Positions 32,949 through 44,315 are shown, numbered from the stretch's first letter. The stretch is DNA of 64,000 bases from Auriscalpium vulgare (GCA_019915015.1 JAHBBC010000004.1:868001-932000), one strand, 5' to 3'. Notes: generated by a model from the letters alone, not told the origin. Translations and numbers: made by a program.

Positions 32949-33858
32949 TAGCTGGCTCTTAGCGTACACTGTTATCAGCCTATTCCCTCTCTCATCGTGC
33001 TTCGAGTGCATCGCACCCTCTTCTTGTAGATCATGTGGACCATATTTGTTGGGGAAATTGGGTCCAACCCAATTTCCCCAACAAATATGACGTCACTCCG
33101 GTCACTAAACTGTCGGTTAGTTACCGGAGTGATGTCATAAGTCACACTGTTGCTATGGTAATAACAACATGTACCTACACACAAGGAAATGCACTTATGA
33201 GGCATATGGATAACAGCCCAGTTGGGGTGTTGTTTAATGTGTGGATGTTGTCTGCAGTGTAAGAGTGTCAGAGTGAGCAGAGTACAGATGTTGCTGAAGG
33301 TGCGCTAGCACTATGTGAGTATTGTCAGAAGATGTGAATACATAGTGATGACGGGCGACGTGGGTGACACGCTAGGGGTGGCATGCACCGTGAGCAGGTT
33401 GGGGCTCGGTCGGGGGGGTGCAGTGGCAGGTATCACGCCATGCAGGGTGCGTGTAGCTGCACCCGTCGATGCTGGCACTGGTGGACGGCACTGCTAGATG
33501 CCAAACAATAATTGTTGCCAACACTTGAGCTCAAAAGCGATGACGTCATTTCGGCTTTTAAATGCACTTTAATACCCGGAATGATGTCATCGTCTCTTCC
33601 TACCGACTGTGCACTGTTCGATGTTCAATCCTGGCAACATAATCACTGTGCGCGTTGTATGGTCTGAGTAAGTTTCATAGGCAACAATACATGTGTAGTG
33701 TACAGTGTATCATCCCGTGAGGCCGGTGAGGGAGCTGAAAGCACGAGTGAACAAAGCGTGGGACTGAATTTCCAAAAAAGGCGACACAGACTGTCGTTGC
33801 ATGGGTCAAAAAAATGCTGGATGTAGATGACATAAGCAACGATTCAAAGGAATCGTAA
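32949..33858 (+). repeat. Rep-A copy 2, right part
   Basis: Begins with the second TAGCTGGCT (32949-32957) and then follows copy 1 from CTTAGCG to the terminal hairpin and AA. It contains the same 49-bp palindrome at 33041-33089, and keeps a TGACGTCA where copy 1 has TGATGTCA. Confidence 0.95.
33041..33089. repeat. perfect 23-bp-arm palindrome in Rep-A copy 2
   Basis: Same arms and CCA loop as the palindrome in copy 1. Confidence 0.95.
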
Positions 33859-34649
33859 CCGGTAAGCGAGCTCATGAGGGCCTGAAGCCCTTGAGACTGA
33901 ACCCGCCCACGCCGCTTGTCCGTGCCGTGCCGCGAGGCGCGAGCCGGTCTCCGAATACCTGCCCGTTTAGGATGTCGATTGGCGCGGGCGCAGTAAGTAA
34001 TAGCGCTGCAGCGTCCGACCAGATGCGCTGACCTTCTTTGCGCGCAGAGAGCTTGATGCAGTCCACATCGCCTCGGACACGAACCAGCGTGCTCGGCCGC
34101 GGGAGGGGTGGCCACCTCTGGTGATGACAGCGGACGAGTGGCAGACGGCATGTCGGCAGTCGGGTCACGCGGTCACGCATCCGTCGACGGAGCAGTTTGC
34201 AAAGAGCGAGTGACACGAACATCGTTCAGGATAATGAGAATGTACGTGCATGATACATACAGCCTACAGAGGGTGTCTAAGGAGCGAGTAATACATTGAA
34301 TGAGTGACCGGGCATTGGGCAATGGACACCACCGACGCGCTGCCCCTACAGTGGGGTTTACCGCATGCGGTCGCGGACGCGTCCGGCCGCGATCGGTTGT
34401 CCCAGAGGACGGCACGTTCTGGCGCGCTTGGCGCTCGCGTCGCGGTCCGCACGGGCAGGAGTTAGCGCTAGTTAGCCCTGACTCAACATGGCCCTCGAAC
34501 TTAGCTCACCAGCAGAAGAAGCAGGTAGCGCTACGCGACCGCCTGCCGTCGCTTGCGCCACGAAGTACCACGATAATCTTGCATGACAATCAACATACAT
34601 TCTATCTAGCTGGTGTAACGGGCGCGATGCGCGACGATGACCTGCTGCT
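33859..34649. other. intergenic with one coding-like fragment and Rep-D copy 2
   Basis: A minus-strand open segment at about 33890-34090 encodes plausible protein (DCIKLSARKEGQRIWSDAAA then APIDILNGQVFGDRLAPRG) of a family I do not recognise. The piece at about 34345-34440 is Rep-D copy 2, inverted relative to 21958-22060. No complete gene. Confidence 0.4.
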
Positions 34650-37357
34650 CTAATACCCACGGAACAAATCTAAGATCTCCTCGCGAGGCCACTCCTTCAT
34701 GGCGTCGGCACTGCTGAGAGCTTCGTCCGCGACGCGGAGTTTGGCCGCTTGCAACTGCAAGGGGTTAGATCGCACGAGAGCCAGCTACTAAGAGATCACG
34801 TACATTAAGAATTGACTGTTCAATGGAACGGTCGACGACCAGCCTGTATATATTGACGTCTTCCGTTTGCCCTATCCGATGGACCCTGTCAAAGGCCTGC
34901 TCCTGAAGGTAGGTCAGATAGGAGAAAGGTACAGATAAACGGAATAGCAATACCTCTAGAGCGGGGTTCCACCATGGCTCCATAAGGATAACATTCGAAC
35001 ATGCAGTCAAATTTAGACCTATCGAGCGTCAGAGAGCAGGTGCGCACTAGGTTTACACACGTACCGAGACTTCCAATCTTGAAGGATATCAGGAGGCACG
35101 AAACGTGCGGTAGCACGCGGAATTTGCGAAGGCTTTCCTCGCGCTGCTTCTTACTCATTGGCCCATCGCCTGCGTACCGCTGTCAGCCCAAGAACATCTG
35201 AAGGTAAAATGATGCGCACATCGCACATATGTCATGCCCTCCGTCTTCAGCTGATGCTCTACCAAGTCGAGCATTGGAGCAAACTGGCTGAAGATGGTCA
35301 CCTTACGCGCACGGAGCATTGGGTTCCTGGGCCGCTGCTGAATAGTTCTCAGGATCTGCACTAGTCTCCGAAGCTTTGGTGAGCTGGCATCGACAGAATT
35401 CACGGGAATAGGCGACCCGTCCTCCCTATGACATTGCAATCAGGGTACCGCCAGACAAGCTGTGAGATGAGATCGTCCTCACAGAACTTCGTCTCCAAAC
35501 CCTCCGTGAATATCCGGGAATACAGGGGCGACGATGGAGAGGTGAGCGCAAGCTAGACTTGAACTAAGCGGCATAGCGTTGATATACATGAAGAGACGTG
35601 CCTTGACGCATGCGGACCAAAGATGTTACAACAGTGTTGGGTTTTTTTTTGGATTTTTTTTTCCCGGGAAAGTTCAAAGCGGTCTCGACGTGCTGCTTCA
35701 AGGCCTTCGCCACCTGGGAGTAATATTTGCGTTCCGCATCAGAAAAATAGCAAAACTCCAAGTGAACGCGGCGGTTGGGTAACGTCACCGCTGTCTTCGG
35801 GCGGCGCAGCATCAGAGTGCTCAGGACGGCCTGAAAAAATGTACAGGTGGGACAGCGGACATGGGAAGAAGGTCAAACAACGCACATGCAGCTTTCTCAG
35901 CGCCGTCCCGGACGGTTTGTGTCCCCGGCGGTCAGCGCGGTGCAGAATATGTGCCTTGAATTCGGATCGGCTGCTGAAAGGCGGGATACGCAAGAAGTGT
36001 ATGTAGGAGTAGAGGTCGCCGACGCCGTTTTGGCTGGAAGAAGATCGTGAGAGCGGGATGCAGACGCCGCAAATCGACTTACATAGGCGTGCCGGTCAGA
36101 CACCATCTATAAACGCTCTCCAAAGCGAAGCAAGCTTTAGCCTTGGCAATCCAATAATTTCTGATCTCGTGAGCCTCGTCTGACGATTTCCTTTCAGCCA
36201 CTGTCCTTTGAAAAAGAATCATAGCTCACCGAGGACCACCCTCCTCCACGTAAGCTGGTACAAAGCCACTCGCTTTGACGCCATCGACTTCTTGACGTTC
36301 ATGTGCTCCATACGTACAGTGTCATAGGTAGATATGACGATATCAAAATTTTTCAAAATGGCGCCAGTCTCTGAGCGTGGACGGTGGGTTAGAAGATAAT
36401 CCGCGGTCAACAGTGAAGTCGCGCACTTTCTCTCCCCTGACCGACATGCTGGTATACGCGGATGCCGCTGGTGAAGCGAGTGATCTCCGCATCCCATTGC
36501 GTAACTAGCTGAGTGTTGCTGCACACGACCCTAAGACATACTCAGTGTCTGGCTGCACGAGACTTATACGGCATCACATACAAGGTGGGGCCAGTCATGC
36601 CTTCGTTCGATCGTCTATCGTCGACGATCCTAGCTAAGACCTGTATGGTCTTCCCGAGTCTAGAAAGCTGTGAGTGTTGTTCAGGGTTAGCGGAAGAACA
36701 AACGAACCCCATGGCATCCGCAAGGATACCGCCAGAGCGTTCCACCTTCTCCTCCTGTCGGCGCATCCATTCGCGGCCGGTGACTTGGAGAGGAAGAAGT
36801 TGAATTCCGCTGTTGAAGCCAACGACGGTTGCTCCCTCCGGATCATTGGAGTCGATGTCGTTGATATTTGCTATGGATCCCCAGCCGTCCAAGAGATTTC
36901 TGAGCCCACGGCTTTGTCCGTTGAGCGAGGTGCCGGTGCTGATATTTGTAGTGGTCTCGTCCGAAAGCGAAGACGCTACGGAAGAAGCGCTCCCGAGCTC
37001 GGTATCAGGAGGTACAGATGAGGAGAAGGAGCCGCTGGAGTGGTCGGTCTCGGTTTCCTGTGAATAAACTGAACCGTCAGTCACCGTATCATTACCTGAA
37101 CTGTCGGTCAGCCAATCGCTCTGTCCACCCCCGCTGACACCCTCGCCGACTTCGGTCACACTGTCCTCAGTCTCCCAATCGCCGTCTCCACTGTCCTCAG
37201 TCTCCGAATCGCCGTCTCCACTGTCCTCAGTCTCCGAATCGCCGTCTCCATCCTCGTCGATGTCGGGTGCCGCGTCAAGCGTGCGACTGAAATTTGACGC
37301 TGGTGTCGAATCTGAAGGGAATACACCGACGACGGTGTCAGTGGGAGGTGAGTTCAT
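34650..37357 (-). CDS. SNF2-family DNA-dependent ATPase/helicase, 13 exons
   Basis: Inferred exons (minus strand): 37357-36708, 36659-36570, 36518-36427, 36370-36230, 36179-36083, 36033-35886, 35830-35602, 35552-35483, 35425-35227, 35179-35065, 35018-34954, 34902-34804, 34754-34650. They total exactly 2100 nt (699 residues) and all joins stay in frame. Introns are 46-57 nt; the one at 35553-35601 has a GC-AG boundary. Residues 1-190 are acidic and Ser-rich with a ten-residue repeat. Then the SNF2 core: ADAMGLGKT (motif I, about 214-222), IVISTYDTV (Ia/Ib), DEAH (about 325), LTGTPIQN (about 352), KVTIFSQFAPMLDLVEHQL, LILME-type NVILMEPWWNPALE, and DRVHRIGQ (about 637). No RING finger is inserted, unlike Rad5/Rad16. 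Two nine-adenine runs encode KKKSKKK. Expected role: ATP-driven chromatin remodelling or translocation in the nucleus. The gene looks intact. Confidence 0.88.
37164..37253 (-). repeat. 30-bp coding minisatellite, three units
   Basis: Three near-identical 30-bp units in SNF2 exon 1 encode a GDGDSETEDS-type decapeptide, one unit with Trp for Ser. Such in-frame repeats often vary in copy number between strains. Confidence 0.9.
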
Positions 37358-37739
37358 GGGGGCGAAGGTTTAGTGCGACTGGAAGACGGTGTTCGACTGC
37401 AAAGAAAAGAGTGGCATATGCCTGTATATTTAAAAGAGATCATGGACAAAGGAGTGAGATAAGGGCGGTGTAGTAGTGGTCGGCTGCAAAGAAAAGAGTG
37501 GCATTGTATATTAGATCATGGACAAAGGAGTGAGATAAGGGCGGCGACGCCGGCGTGTAGTACTGGCCTCATGGACGCGTGGCCGTGAAAAACTCCGAGT
37601 GGCTTACTAAATGGTCCGGCGCCCAGAGGGCTGGGGTTAGTATCTACTGACAGTACATGCTTGCCTCGTCACTGGCTCAGTAAAAGCCTGGTCACCAGTC
37701 TAGTTAGTATCAATATGCAAGGATAGCCTGCGCCAAACG
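37358..37739. promoter_or_regulatory. putative promoter region of the SNF2 gene with a direct repeat
   Basis: A block starting GTTCGACTGCAAAGAAAAGA and GTCGGCTGCAAAGAAAAGA is repeated (about 37390-37460 and 37478-37535), each followed by GTGGCAT and AGATCATGGACAAAGGAGTG. It looks like a tandem duplication of upstream sequence. No TATA box is assigned. Confidence 0.5.
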
Positions 37740-38430
37740 TCATGTAGCGGAGTAGATGATTTCCTCCGCGAGAACAAGTTCTAGCTTGTCGTCAGTCGCA
37801 AACACATCCCTGTACAGTCGCCCGCCTGCGATCGGAAACCTGCGAAACGGGTCGAGGGCGACGTTCGGGCTAAATGGACGGGCCGCGATGTAAACTTTTG
37901 GTTCGTCATCCTTTGATGGTCGATAGGCGACGGTGTTCTCGATTCAAGCCGTGTACCAAACGGCAGGTACGCCTTGGCCCAAAACGGCGTAGCTATTGCT
38001 GCAGCATGGTGAATTAGCGAATTGGCGAGGAATGAGTGGGAACGTACACACACGATGGCAAGCGTCGCCAGGCCGACGTGTTCTCCTCCGTGACAGCGAT
38101 GGACTGCCGTTGAAGGCCGCATGAACGGTATGACGAGTCGAGGTAGACGAACTCTTTGATTCATCCACGCGGAGAAATGCAGCCACGTCCTGGCGGTTCG
38201 GAAGCGTAGCAGAAAGGCCGACCAGGGGGACGTACGACATCTGCTCCATGCGCCGAATCGTATACGTAGGTATTTAGGCGCGAGTTAAAGCTGCCGGCGA
38301 TGTCCTGAACCAGTGCCTTCATAGGGGCGACGTATACGATCTTGAAGGCGAGAGGTCGAATTGCCCGGCGGCTTCGCCCCGATGCTTCAACACCTCGTTC
38401 AAGATGGTGAGCACGGCTACGGATGTCTGG
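37740..38430 (-). pseudogene. BRR2-like (Ski2-type) RNA helicase relic with unknown tail
   Basis: Minus-strand blocks in order: LTILNEVLKHRGEAAGQFDL; after a one-base frame shift FKIVYVAPMKALVQDIAGSF; a deletion; MEQMSYVPLVGLSATLPN (motif III SAT); and after another shift YLDSSYRSCGLQRQSIAVTE. These follow the N-terminal helicase cassette of BRR2, the U5 snRNP helicase. Walker A and the DEAD/DEIH box are missing and the spacing is far too short. The last part (37740-37930) is an open stretch, PKVYIAARPFSPNVALDPFR then FATDDKLELVLAEEIIYSAT and stop, that I cannot place in BRR2. It may be a fused fragment of another gene. The product cannot be functional as a helicase. Confidence 0.75.
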
Positions 38431-38439
38431 GAGACTAAT

Positions 38440-39607
38440 CAGACAAACTCGCAGGACTGAGATTCAGAAAACGCCACCCTGCGCCCATGCTGAAAGGGCC
38501 GTCAGAGCCTCGCCAGAAGCCCGCGAAGATCCGTCACCGCCTCGCCAGCCGCCACGGGCTTCTGCTTCGGCGGATCTCCACGTAGCCCCCTTCGCCCCCT
38601 GCTGAACGCCATGCTCTCCAGGTCCACGGTCCTCTTCGGCTGAACGACGGAGCCGGGTGCAAGGGCTGCGGCTTTGGGCGCCTGCGCGCTCGACGCCGGG
38701 GCATGCGCCCGGTCGGTCGCCAGCAGGAGCCACCCGAGACCCTTTCTCTCGCGTCGCGGCCTCAAGGCCTCAACGTTGATTGTCGCCTCGTCGAGTCGGT
38801 GACGCCGAACGGGCTCGCCTCCTGCTTGCGCTTGGGGAGCTGCCTCTCCGTGGGGCCCTGCTTCTCCGGCGGGGCGTTTCTCGATGCGGCGGCCGACCAG
38901 GGAGGTCGGCGCGCCGTCCGGCTCCTTATCGTTGCGATCTCGATGGCCGCGAGGACCAGCGAGGCCATGTTGGAGCAGTTGAACCCCGAGAGGTCGCCTC
39001 GATATGTCAGGTTCCAGGAGAGCGCGAGGCCGTGGCTGTGGCCGGCGCCTCCAACAGCGCGTCCTCGACGTCCGCTTTTGTCTCGTCATCGGCCTTCGTC
39101 GAACCATCGCGCCTTCATCGTCTCAAGCACGCGAGCTTCATGGCCTTCCAGGCCGACATTTTGTGCGAGCTGCAAGGGGCCGGATTTGGTTGACTATGCG
39201 AGTGGATGGTGATGGTGGAGATGCGTGGGCGCTAGCTGGTTCTTGACAAAGTTCGCGATGTGAACACTACAGGCGGCGAGTAAGTGACATTGCGTGGCTA
39301 CTACATCGTAGCTACACCACATCGAGAGACGCACCGCATTTGACTATGCAAGTAATCCCAGCGGCCAAAGTCCTTCTTCACACACTCCAGAAGGACAACT
39401 TAGACTCCGGTCACGGGCGCGCCTGGAGCATGCTCCCTCAGCGTCCGACCATCTTTCTTGGAACGCCACCGATTTTGATTTTGGAGGCGAACGGCACGTT
39501 GTCCGGCAGCTCTCGCGTAGTGGACCTGCAAGCGTCGTCAACAAATCGAAACAAGCCATGGCGCATGACTCACTTGTTGATATGTGTGCGTATTGAAATC
39601 AACGCCA
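38440..39607. other. no gene recognised
   Basis: Several long GC-rich frames overlap on both strands between 38460 and 39210. None shows a family signature, and I treat them as composition artefacts. Confidence 0.35.
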
Positions 39608-40732
39608 TGGCTTCACCGCATGGATCTTTATCGACGGCCAGACGCCCGCAATCGCCTGCCTTCCTGCGTTGCCATGGTGATGACGCATGAGACGAACTGG
39701 ACCAGGCGGTGCACACTGGGCTGCTCGTCGACGGACGCAGACAACGCAAACGGCGGAGCCGGGGAGCGCTGTCTCAGACTCTCAAAAGGCGAGATTGCGA
39801 CTGGAGCGCTGCGAGCGGGTATCACTAGCTGTGGGGGCATGATGGATGAGAGGCGCGCGCGCACGGCGAATGACAACACACCTGGCCAAAAAGCGATGGC
39901 GATGCGGCGAGGCACGCGGCCACGACTAGCGATGTCCACGTGTCGGCGTCATTTGAGGATAGACGATGATAGACGTGGGTTTCTTGGGACATCTTGCTGG
40001 CTGCGTCGTCCATGGGCGCGAAGTCCTGGGCGGGGGATGGGGAGGAGGAGCACGGCGGGGCAGACGACACGAACAAGGCTCCCACACCCACACAGCGCTC
40101 TCTGCTTGCTTCGCCCGGACAGGCCGGGTTGAGCATGTTCAAGGCTGCGGGGAGGAGTGCCAGTGCGGGCTGCGGTCGCAAGTCTGGATGGACATTGAGT
40201 GCTGACTCTGAGTTTGTGAGCACTCGAGCCCTAGACGCTTGATGGCGGCCAAACAGTGTCAAAGCGGGCCACGCGCGCTCGGCCCGTTGCGCCGCGCAGC
40301 CTGTGCTCCCGCTCTCCGCTCAACAGCCCAGCTCGTGCCGGCCAGACCCCAGCTCAGCACTCTCATGCGGGCCAGGTCTGGTCCTGGACACATTGCATCA
40401 GTCCTGTGCATTTCATTTTGGTTTCATTGGGGTACTACACATCTTGCTCGACCTACTACACCACCGCCCCCTCCCCGCGAACGTGCTCACATCCCTCGAA
40501 GGCGCCGTGCCCCCGCGTTCACGCACGAGACGCCAATGATGACCCACTGCATTGTGGGATACCTGCGGCGGAACGCGAGCCCGGAACGCCGCGGCGCGAA
40601 AGGACGCCGTCCGGTGGTCGGTAATGGCCCCCAAGATGGCATTTGCAATGGATGGGGTAGTCCGCGTTGGCACCGCTTTCAGCCATTAAACCCGCAGACC
40701 ATACTTCGTCAACGTGGGCTGCTCGTATTGGC
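39608..40732 (+). repeat. tandem duplication, unit 1 (mosaic identity)
   Basis: Matches 41372-42551. Positions 39788-40732 are almost identical to 41608-42551 (a few changes before 39960, none seen after). Positions 39608-39787 match only loosely, with many substitutions and gaps. The period is about 1.82 kb. Confidence 0.85.
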
Positions 40733-42410
40733 GCGCGGACGGCTGGCATGGCGGCGCGAGGCGACGCCGTGATGGCAGAAGTTGAGTGGTGGGACTCGAT
40801 CGCGTCAGTTGCTGGAAGTTGCAAGGAGCCGCGTCATCAGGTAGCACTTCGGGCATGAAAAGGAGCATCTCACCTGCGAGCTGGCTCCAAGAACGACATG
40901 GACAGAGCGCGGTTACATCGCTTGATAGGCAAGGCTGCAGTCCTGCGACTGCCTAGGCATGGCTATTCTTCCTTTCCCACCACGCCTTTCAACCGAAAGA
41001 CAAACCGGACGAACCACTCCGCCGTGCGCTGTTTGTATTTAAACGCGGACAGCACAACCAGCGGCGCAGGGGATGCCGCGCGGGCCTCACGGTCTGCAGC
41101 GACACGTGTGCGTGCGAGCTGAAATGAACGGGCCAGTTCATGGGCATATTCCTGCAGCCGCAAGATACAATGGGAGATAACACACCTGACACAACACAAG
41201 ACAGCGTCGACGGCCACGCCGGAGCATGGGCACGGTGCACGCGGCTACACCACACTTCGGGCGGGCGCCGTGAGGGCTACGGCAGCGAACAAAAGTAGCG
41301 CAGGCTGTCAGAATGGAACGCGATGAGCGGGAAAAATGACAGCACACCTTGTCGTCTGCGCAGCCTTCCTGGATGGCTTCACCACGTCGATCGCGGGTAG
41401 TAGCACCGACGGCCAGCCGATTGCGACATAGCCTGCCATCGCTTGCTTTCCTGTGTCACCCCTGTGATGACGCACAGGACGAGCCGGACCAAGTGCTCCA
41501 CATTGAGCTGCTCTTCGGCGGATGCAGACGACGCAAACGGCGGCGCCGGTGGACGCTGTCTTCCTGTGGTGGACCCGCGTACACGCCGTGATCGCCGCGA
41601 CTTCAATGGCGAGATTGCGACTGGAGCGCTGCGAGCGGGTATCACTAGCTGTGAGGGCATGATGGATGAGAGGCGCGCGCGCACGGCGAATGACAACACA
41701 CCTGGCCAAAAAGCGATGGCGATGCGGCGAGGCACGCGGCCACGACCAGCGATGTCCGCGTGTCGGCGTCATTTGAGATAGACGATGATAGACGTGGGTT
41801 TCTTGGGACATCTTGCTGGCTGCGTCGTCCATGGGCGCGAAGTCCTGGGCGGGGGATGGGGAGGAGGAGCACGGCGGGGCAGACGACACGAACAAGGCTC
41901 CCACACCCACACAGCGCTCTCTGCTTGCTTCGCCCGGACAGGCCGGGTTGAGCATGTTCAAGGCTGCGGGGAGGAGTGCCAGTGCGGGCTGCGGTCGCAA
42001 GTCTGGATGGACATTGAGTGCTGACTCTGAGTTTGTGAGCACTCGAGCCCTAGACGCTTGATGGCGGCCAAACAGTGTCAAAGCGGGCCACGCGCGCTCG
42101 GCCCGTTGCGCCGCGCAGCCTGTGCTCCCGCTCTCCGCTCAACAGCCCAGCTCGTGCCGGCCAGACCCCAGCTCAGCACTCTCATGCGGGCCAGGTCTGG
42201 TCCTGGACACATTGCATCAGTCCTGTGCATTTCATTTTGGTTTCATTGGGGTACTACACATCTTGCTCGACCTACTACACCACCGCCCCCTCCCCGCGAA
42301 CGTGCTCACATCCCTCGAAGGCGCCGTGCCCCCGCGTTCACGCACGAGACGCCAATGATGACCCACTGCATTGTGGGATACCTGCGGCGGAACGCGAGCC
42401 CGGAACGCCG
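40648..42410 (+). repeat. segment duplicated at 51456-53218
   Basis: This stretch spans the junction of the two tandem units and is copied, about 99.5% identical, exactly 10,808 bp downstream. Its open frames (for example a minus-strand frame at 41308-42081) are unsupported by any family signature. Confidence 0.92.
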
Positions 42411-42551
42411 CGGCGCGAAAGGACGCCGTCCGGTGGTCGGTAATGGCCCCCAAGATGGCATTTGCAATGGATGGGGTAGTCCGCGTTGGCACCGCTTTCA
42501 GCCATTAAACCCGCAGACCATACTTCGTCAACGTGGGCTGCTCGTATTGGC
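41608..42551 (+). repeat. tandem duplication, unit 2
   Basis: Second copy of 39788-40732. The match ends at 42551, after GCTCGTATTGGC. Confidence 0.9.
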
Positions 42552-43434
42552 CCTGCTTTCCACTTTTCCGCCGTCCCTCCCGTCCCGGCGCATCACAATA
42601 CCATCATCCTCGCCATCATCCCCATCGCACCGCGGCGCATCAGCCTTCCCGCCGCCGGGCTCCAAGATGGCACGCTCGGCCTCGGAGAAGCAAGCGCACG
42701 GACTACACCGCGCAGCTCGCACCACCGCTCATCCTCGAAAGCGCCCCACCCGGTGACCCGCATGCTCAGCGAGGAAAGCGAGGCGACGCGTCTCGGTGAC
42801 GGCTGTGCATACACGGTGACGCAACGGCAACTCAGGCGAGAACCTCGATCTCGGCGCCGACAACGACAACGAAGATGACGCCATCGCCGCCCTTCTCGAA
42901 GAACAAGACAACAGGTCGTCGGATGAGGATGGCGACGGCGACGGCAGCGATGATGAAGGTGGCTCGGACTGCAACAGCGAAGGCCGCGAGGTGTGCGGCT
43001 CGAACACCATGCCGATAGTGAGTATACAGCGACAGCGAGGGGACATCCTCGCCGGCTATGGATTCACTGCTTTGTAGTAGCTTGACGCGAGTGCGCTGGT
43101 AAGCGCGACGGTGGATGAGCCGCGCAAGCCACTCGCACCTGAGGTGCAAGTAGGACGCATTCGCGGATACGCGCGTGGAATCGGGGTTTGCGGGTGAAAG
43201 AGGATGATCAGGATCGACGGAGGGCTGAAGGGTTGCGCGACGACGTACTGTCTCCGTGCAATCTACGACGACGGAGCTTGAGGTGCCTGTGCGCGTGGGA
43301 GGAGGGTTGTCGACGCGGTAGGTAGCTTCAGATTCATGTTCGGACGGCGGGTTGCGGTCTTGGCGGTCTTGCGGAAGGCGGCGGCCCAGCGGTACGACGG
43401 AGAGCGGCGACGTGACAGGATGGGACGGGCGTGG
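42552..43434. other. no gene recognised
   Basis: A stretch of low-complexity acidic or basic codons (GACGGCGACGGCAGCGATGA region near 42930) without a recognisable gene. Confidence 0.35.
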
Positions 43435-44315
43435 CTATGCGAGGATGGACTTGGGAGTGCCTGAGGTAGCAAAGCGGTGACTGGGTTCATCAGCACAGAG
43501 CAGCGAGTTGCAGCGATCGCAATCGGGCGCGTACCAGAGGCAAAAGGCACGGTGGCGACACACACACACTTTTTGACCTGTTCTTTGGCGGACGGCCTTT
43601 GGGCTTTGGCTGGTTCGAAAAAGGAGGGCAGGGGATATTCGCGAGCTGCCGTCGGAGACGCTGCCGTTGTCGAGATATGGCGACGCGGAGCGCCCTGCCT
43701 TGAGCCCAACCTTGGAGTGTCCAGAAGTCAGTGGTTGCAAGTCAAAGTAGATTAGAAGTCTCGCACTTGGGTTTGGACGACGCCGTCCGTGTAGTGTAGC
43801 TGCCCTGCGAGTCCCAGTGCCGAGGTTCATGCAACCGCTCAGATGCGCGGCGTAGCGGTTCGACATGACCTGGATCATTACGGTACAGTTCGTTTCCCTA
43901 CAAAATCACGGCAACAGAAGCTGGAAAGTCTCACCTGGCGGTCACAGTTGACGCAGTCCAGCACCACGTTCCCGTCCTTCGAAGGGGCGCCTTTCTTGGC
44001 GTCTCCGGCGCGGGCGTCGCGGGGTGCGAGCTGCCCGCGCCGTTCTGCACCCCTGCGTATCCCACTGCGCTGGGCACATGCACTGCGGGAGCAACGAAGA
44101 TGAGCAACCCGCACCGCCACCGCGAGACGAGACGAGACGCACCTTGGCCGCACCTACGACGTGTATGTACAGCGCGATCAGGAACCCGTTCCGCGAGACA
44201 GAGCCGGCGCGCGCACGCACCTGGTGTGACATATGTCGCAGACAGTGCGGCTCCGTGCCTCCTCCTGGTGTGACTGCAGCGCGGCGTCCATAACGATGTC
44301 GTCCAGCAGGCTCCT
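43435..44315 (-). pseudogene. SGF11-like SAGA deubiquitinase-module subunit, broken
   Basis: On the minus strand: LLDDIVMDAALQSHQEEARS then TVCDICHT (N-terminal helix and a Cys pair, about 44230-44315); an intron-like gap; SKDGNVVLDCVNCDRQ, an intron (GTGAGAC...), then SNRYAAHLSGCMNLGTGTRR. The last two give the C-x2-C-x-H-x-C zinc finger of SGF11, which links the deubiquitinase module to nucleosomes. A one-base shift is needed near 43985 to join the pieces in their best frame, and the C-terminal SASPYLDNGSVSDGS part continues in a third arrangement. The left (5') edge is fused to the tail of the CBS-domain gene, so start codon and promoter are missing. Probably a pseudogene; a GT-AG route through the region that stays open also exists. 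Confidence 0.55.

Noticed and set aside
41308..42081. 257-codon minus-strand open frame, repeated identically at 52116-52889
   Set aside because: Its identity between copies is explained by the segmental duplication. It has low-complexity composition, open frames on the other strand as well, and no family signature.
39788..42551. The two near-identical flanking blocks as LTRs of a small element
   Set aside because: No TG...CA ends, no PBS or PPT, and the homology continues (diverged) beyond the block. A tandem duplication explains it better.
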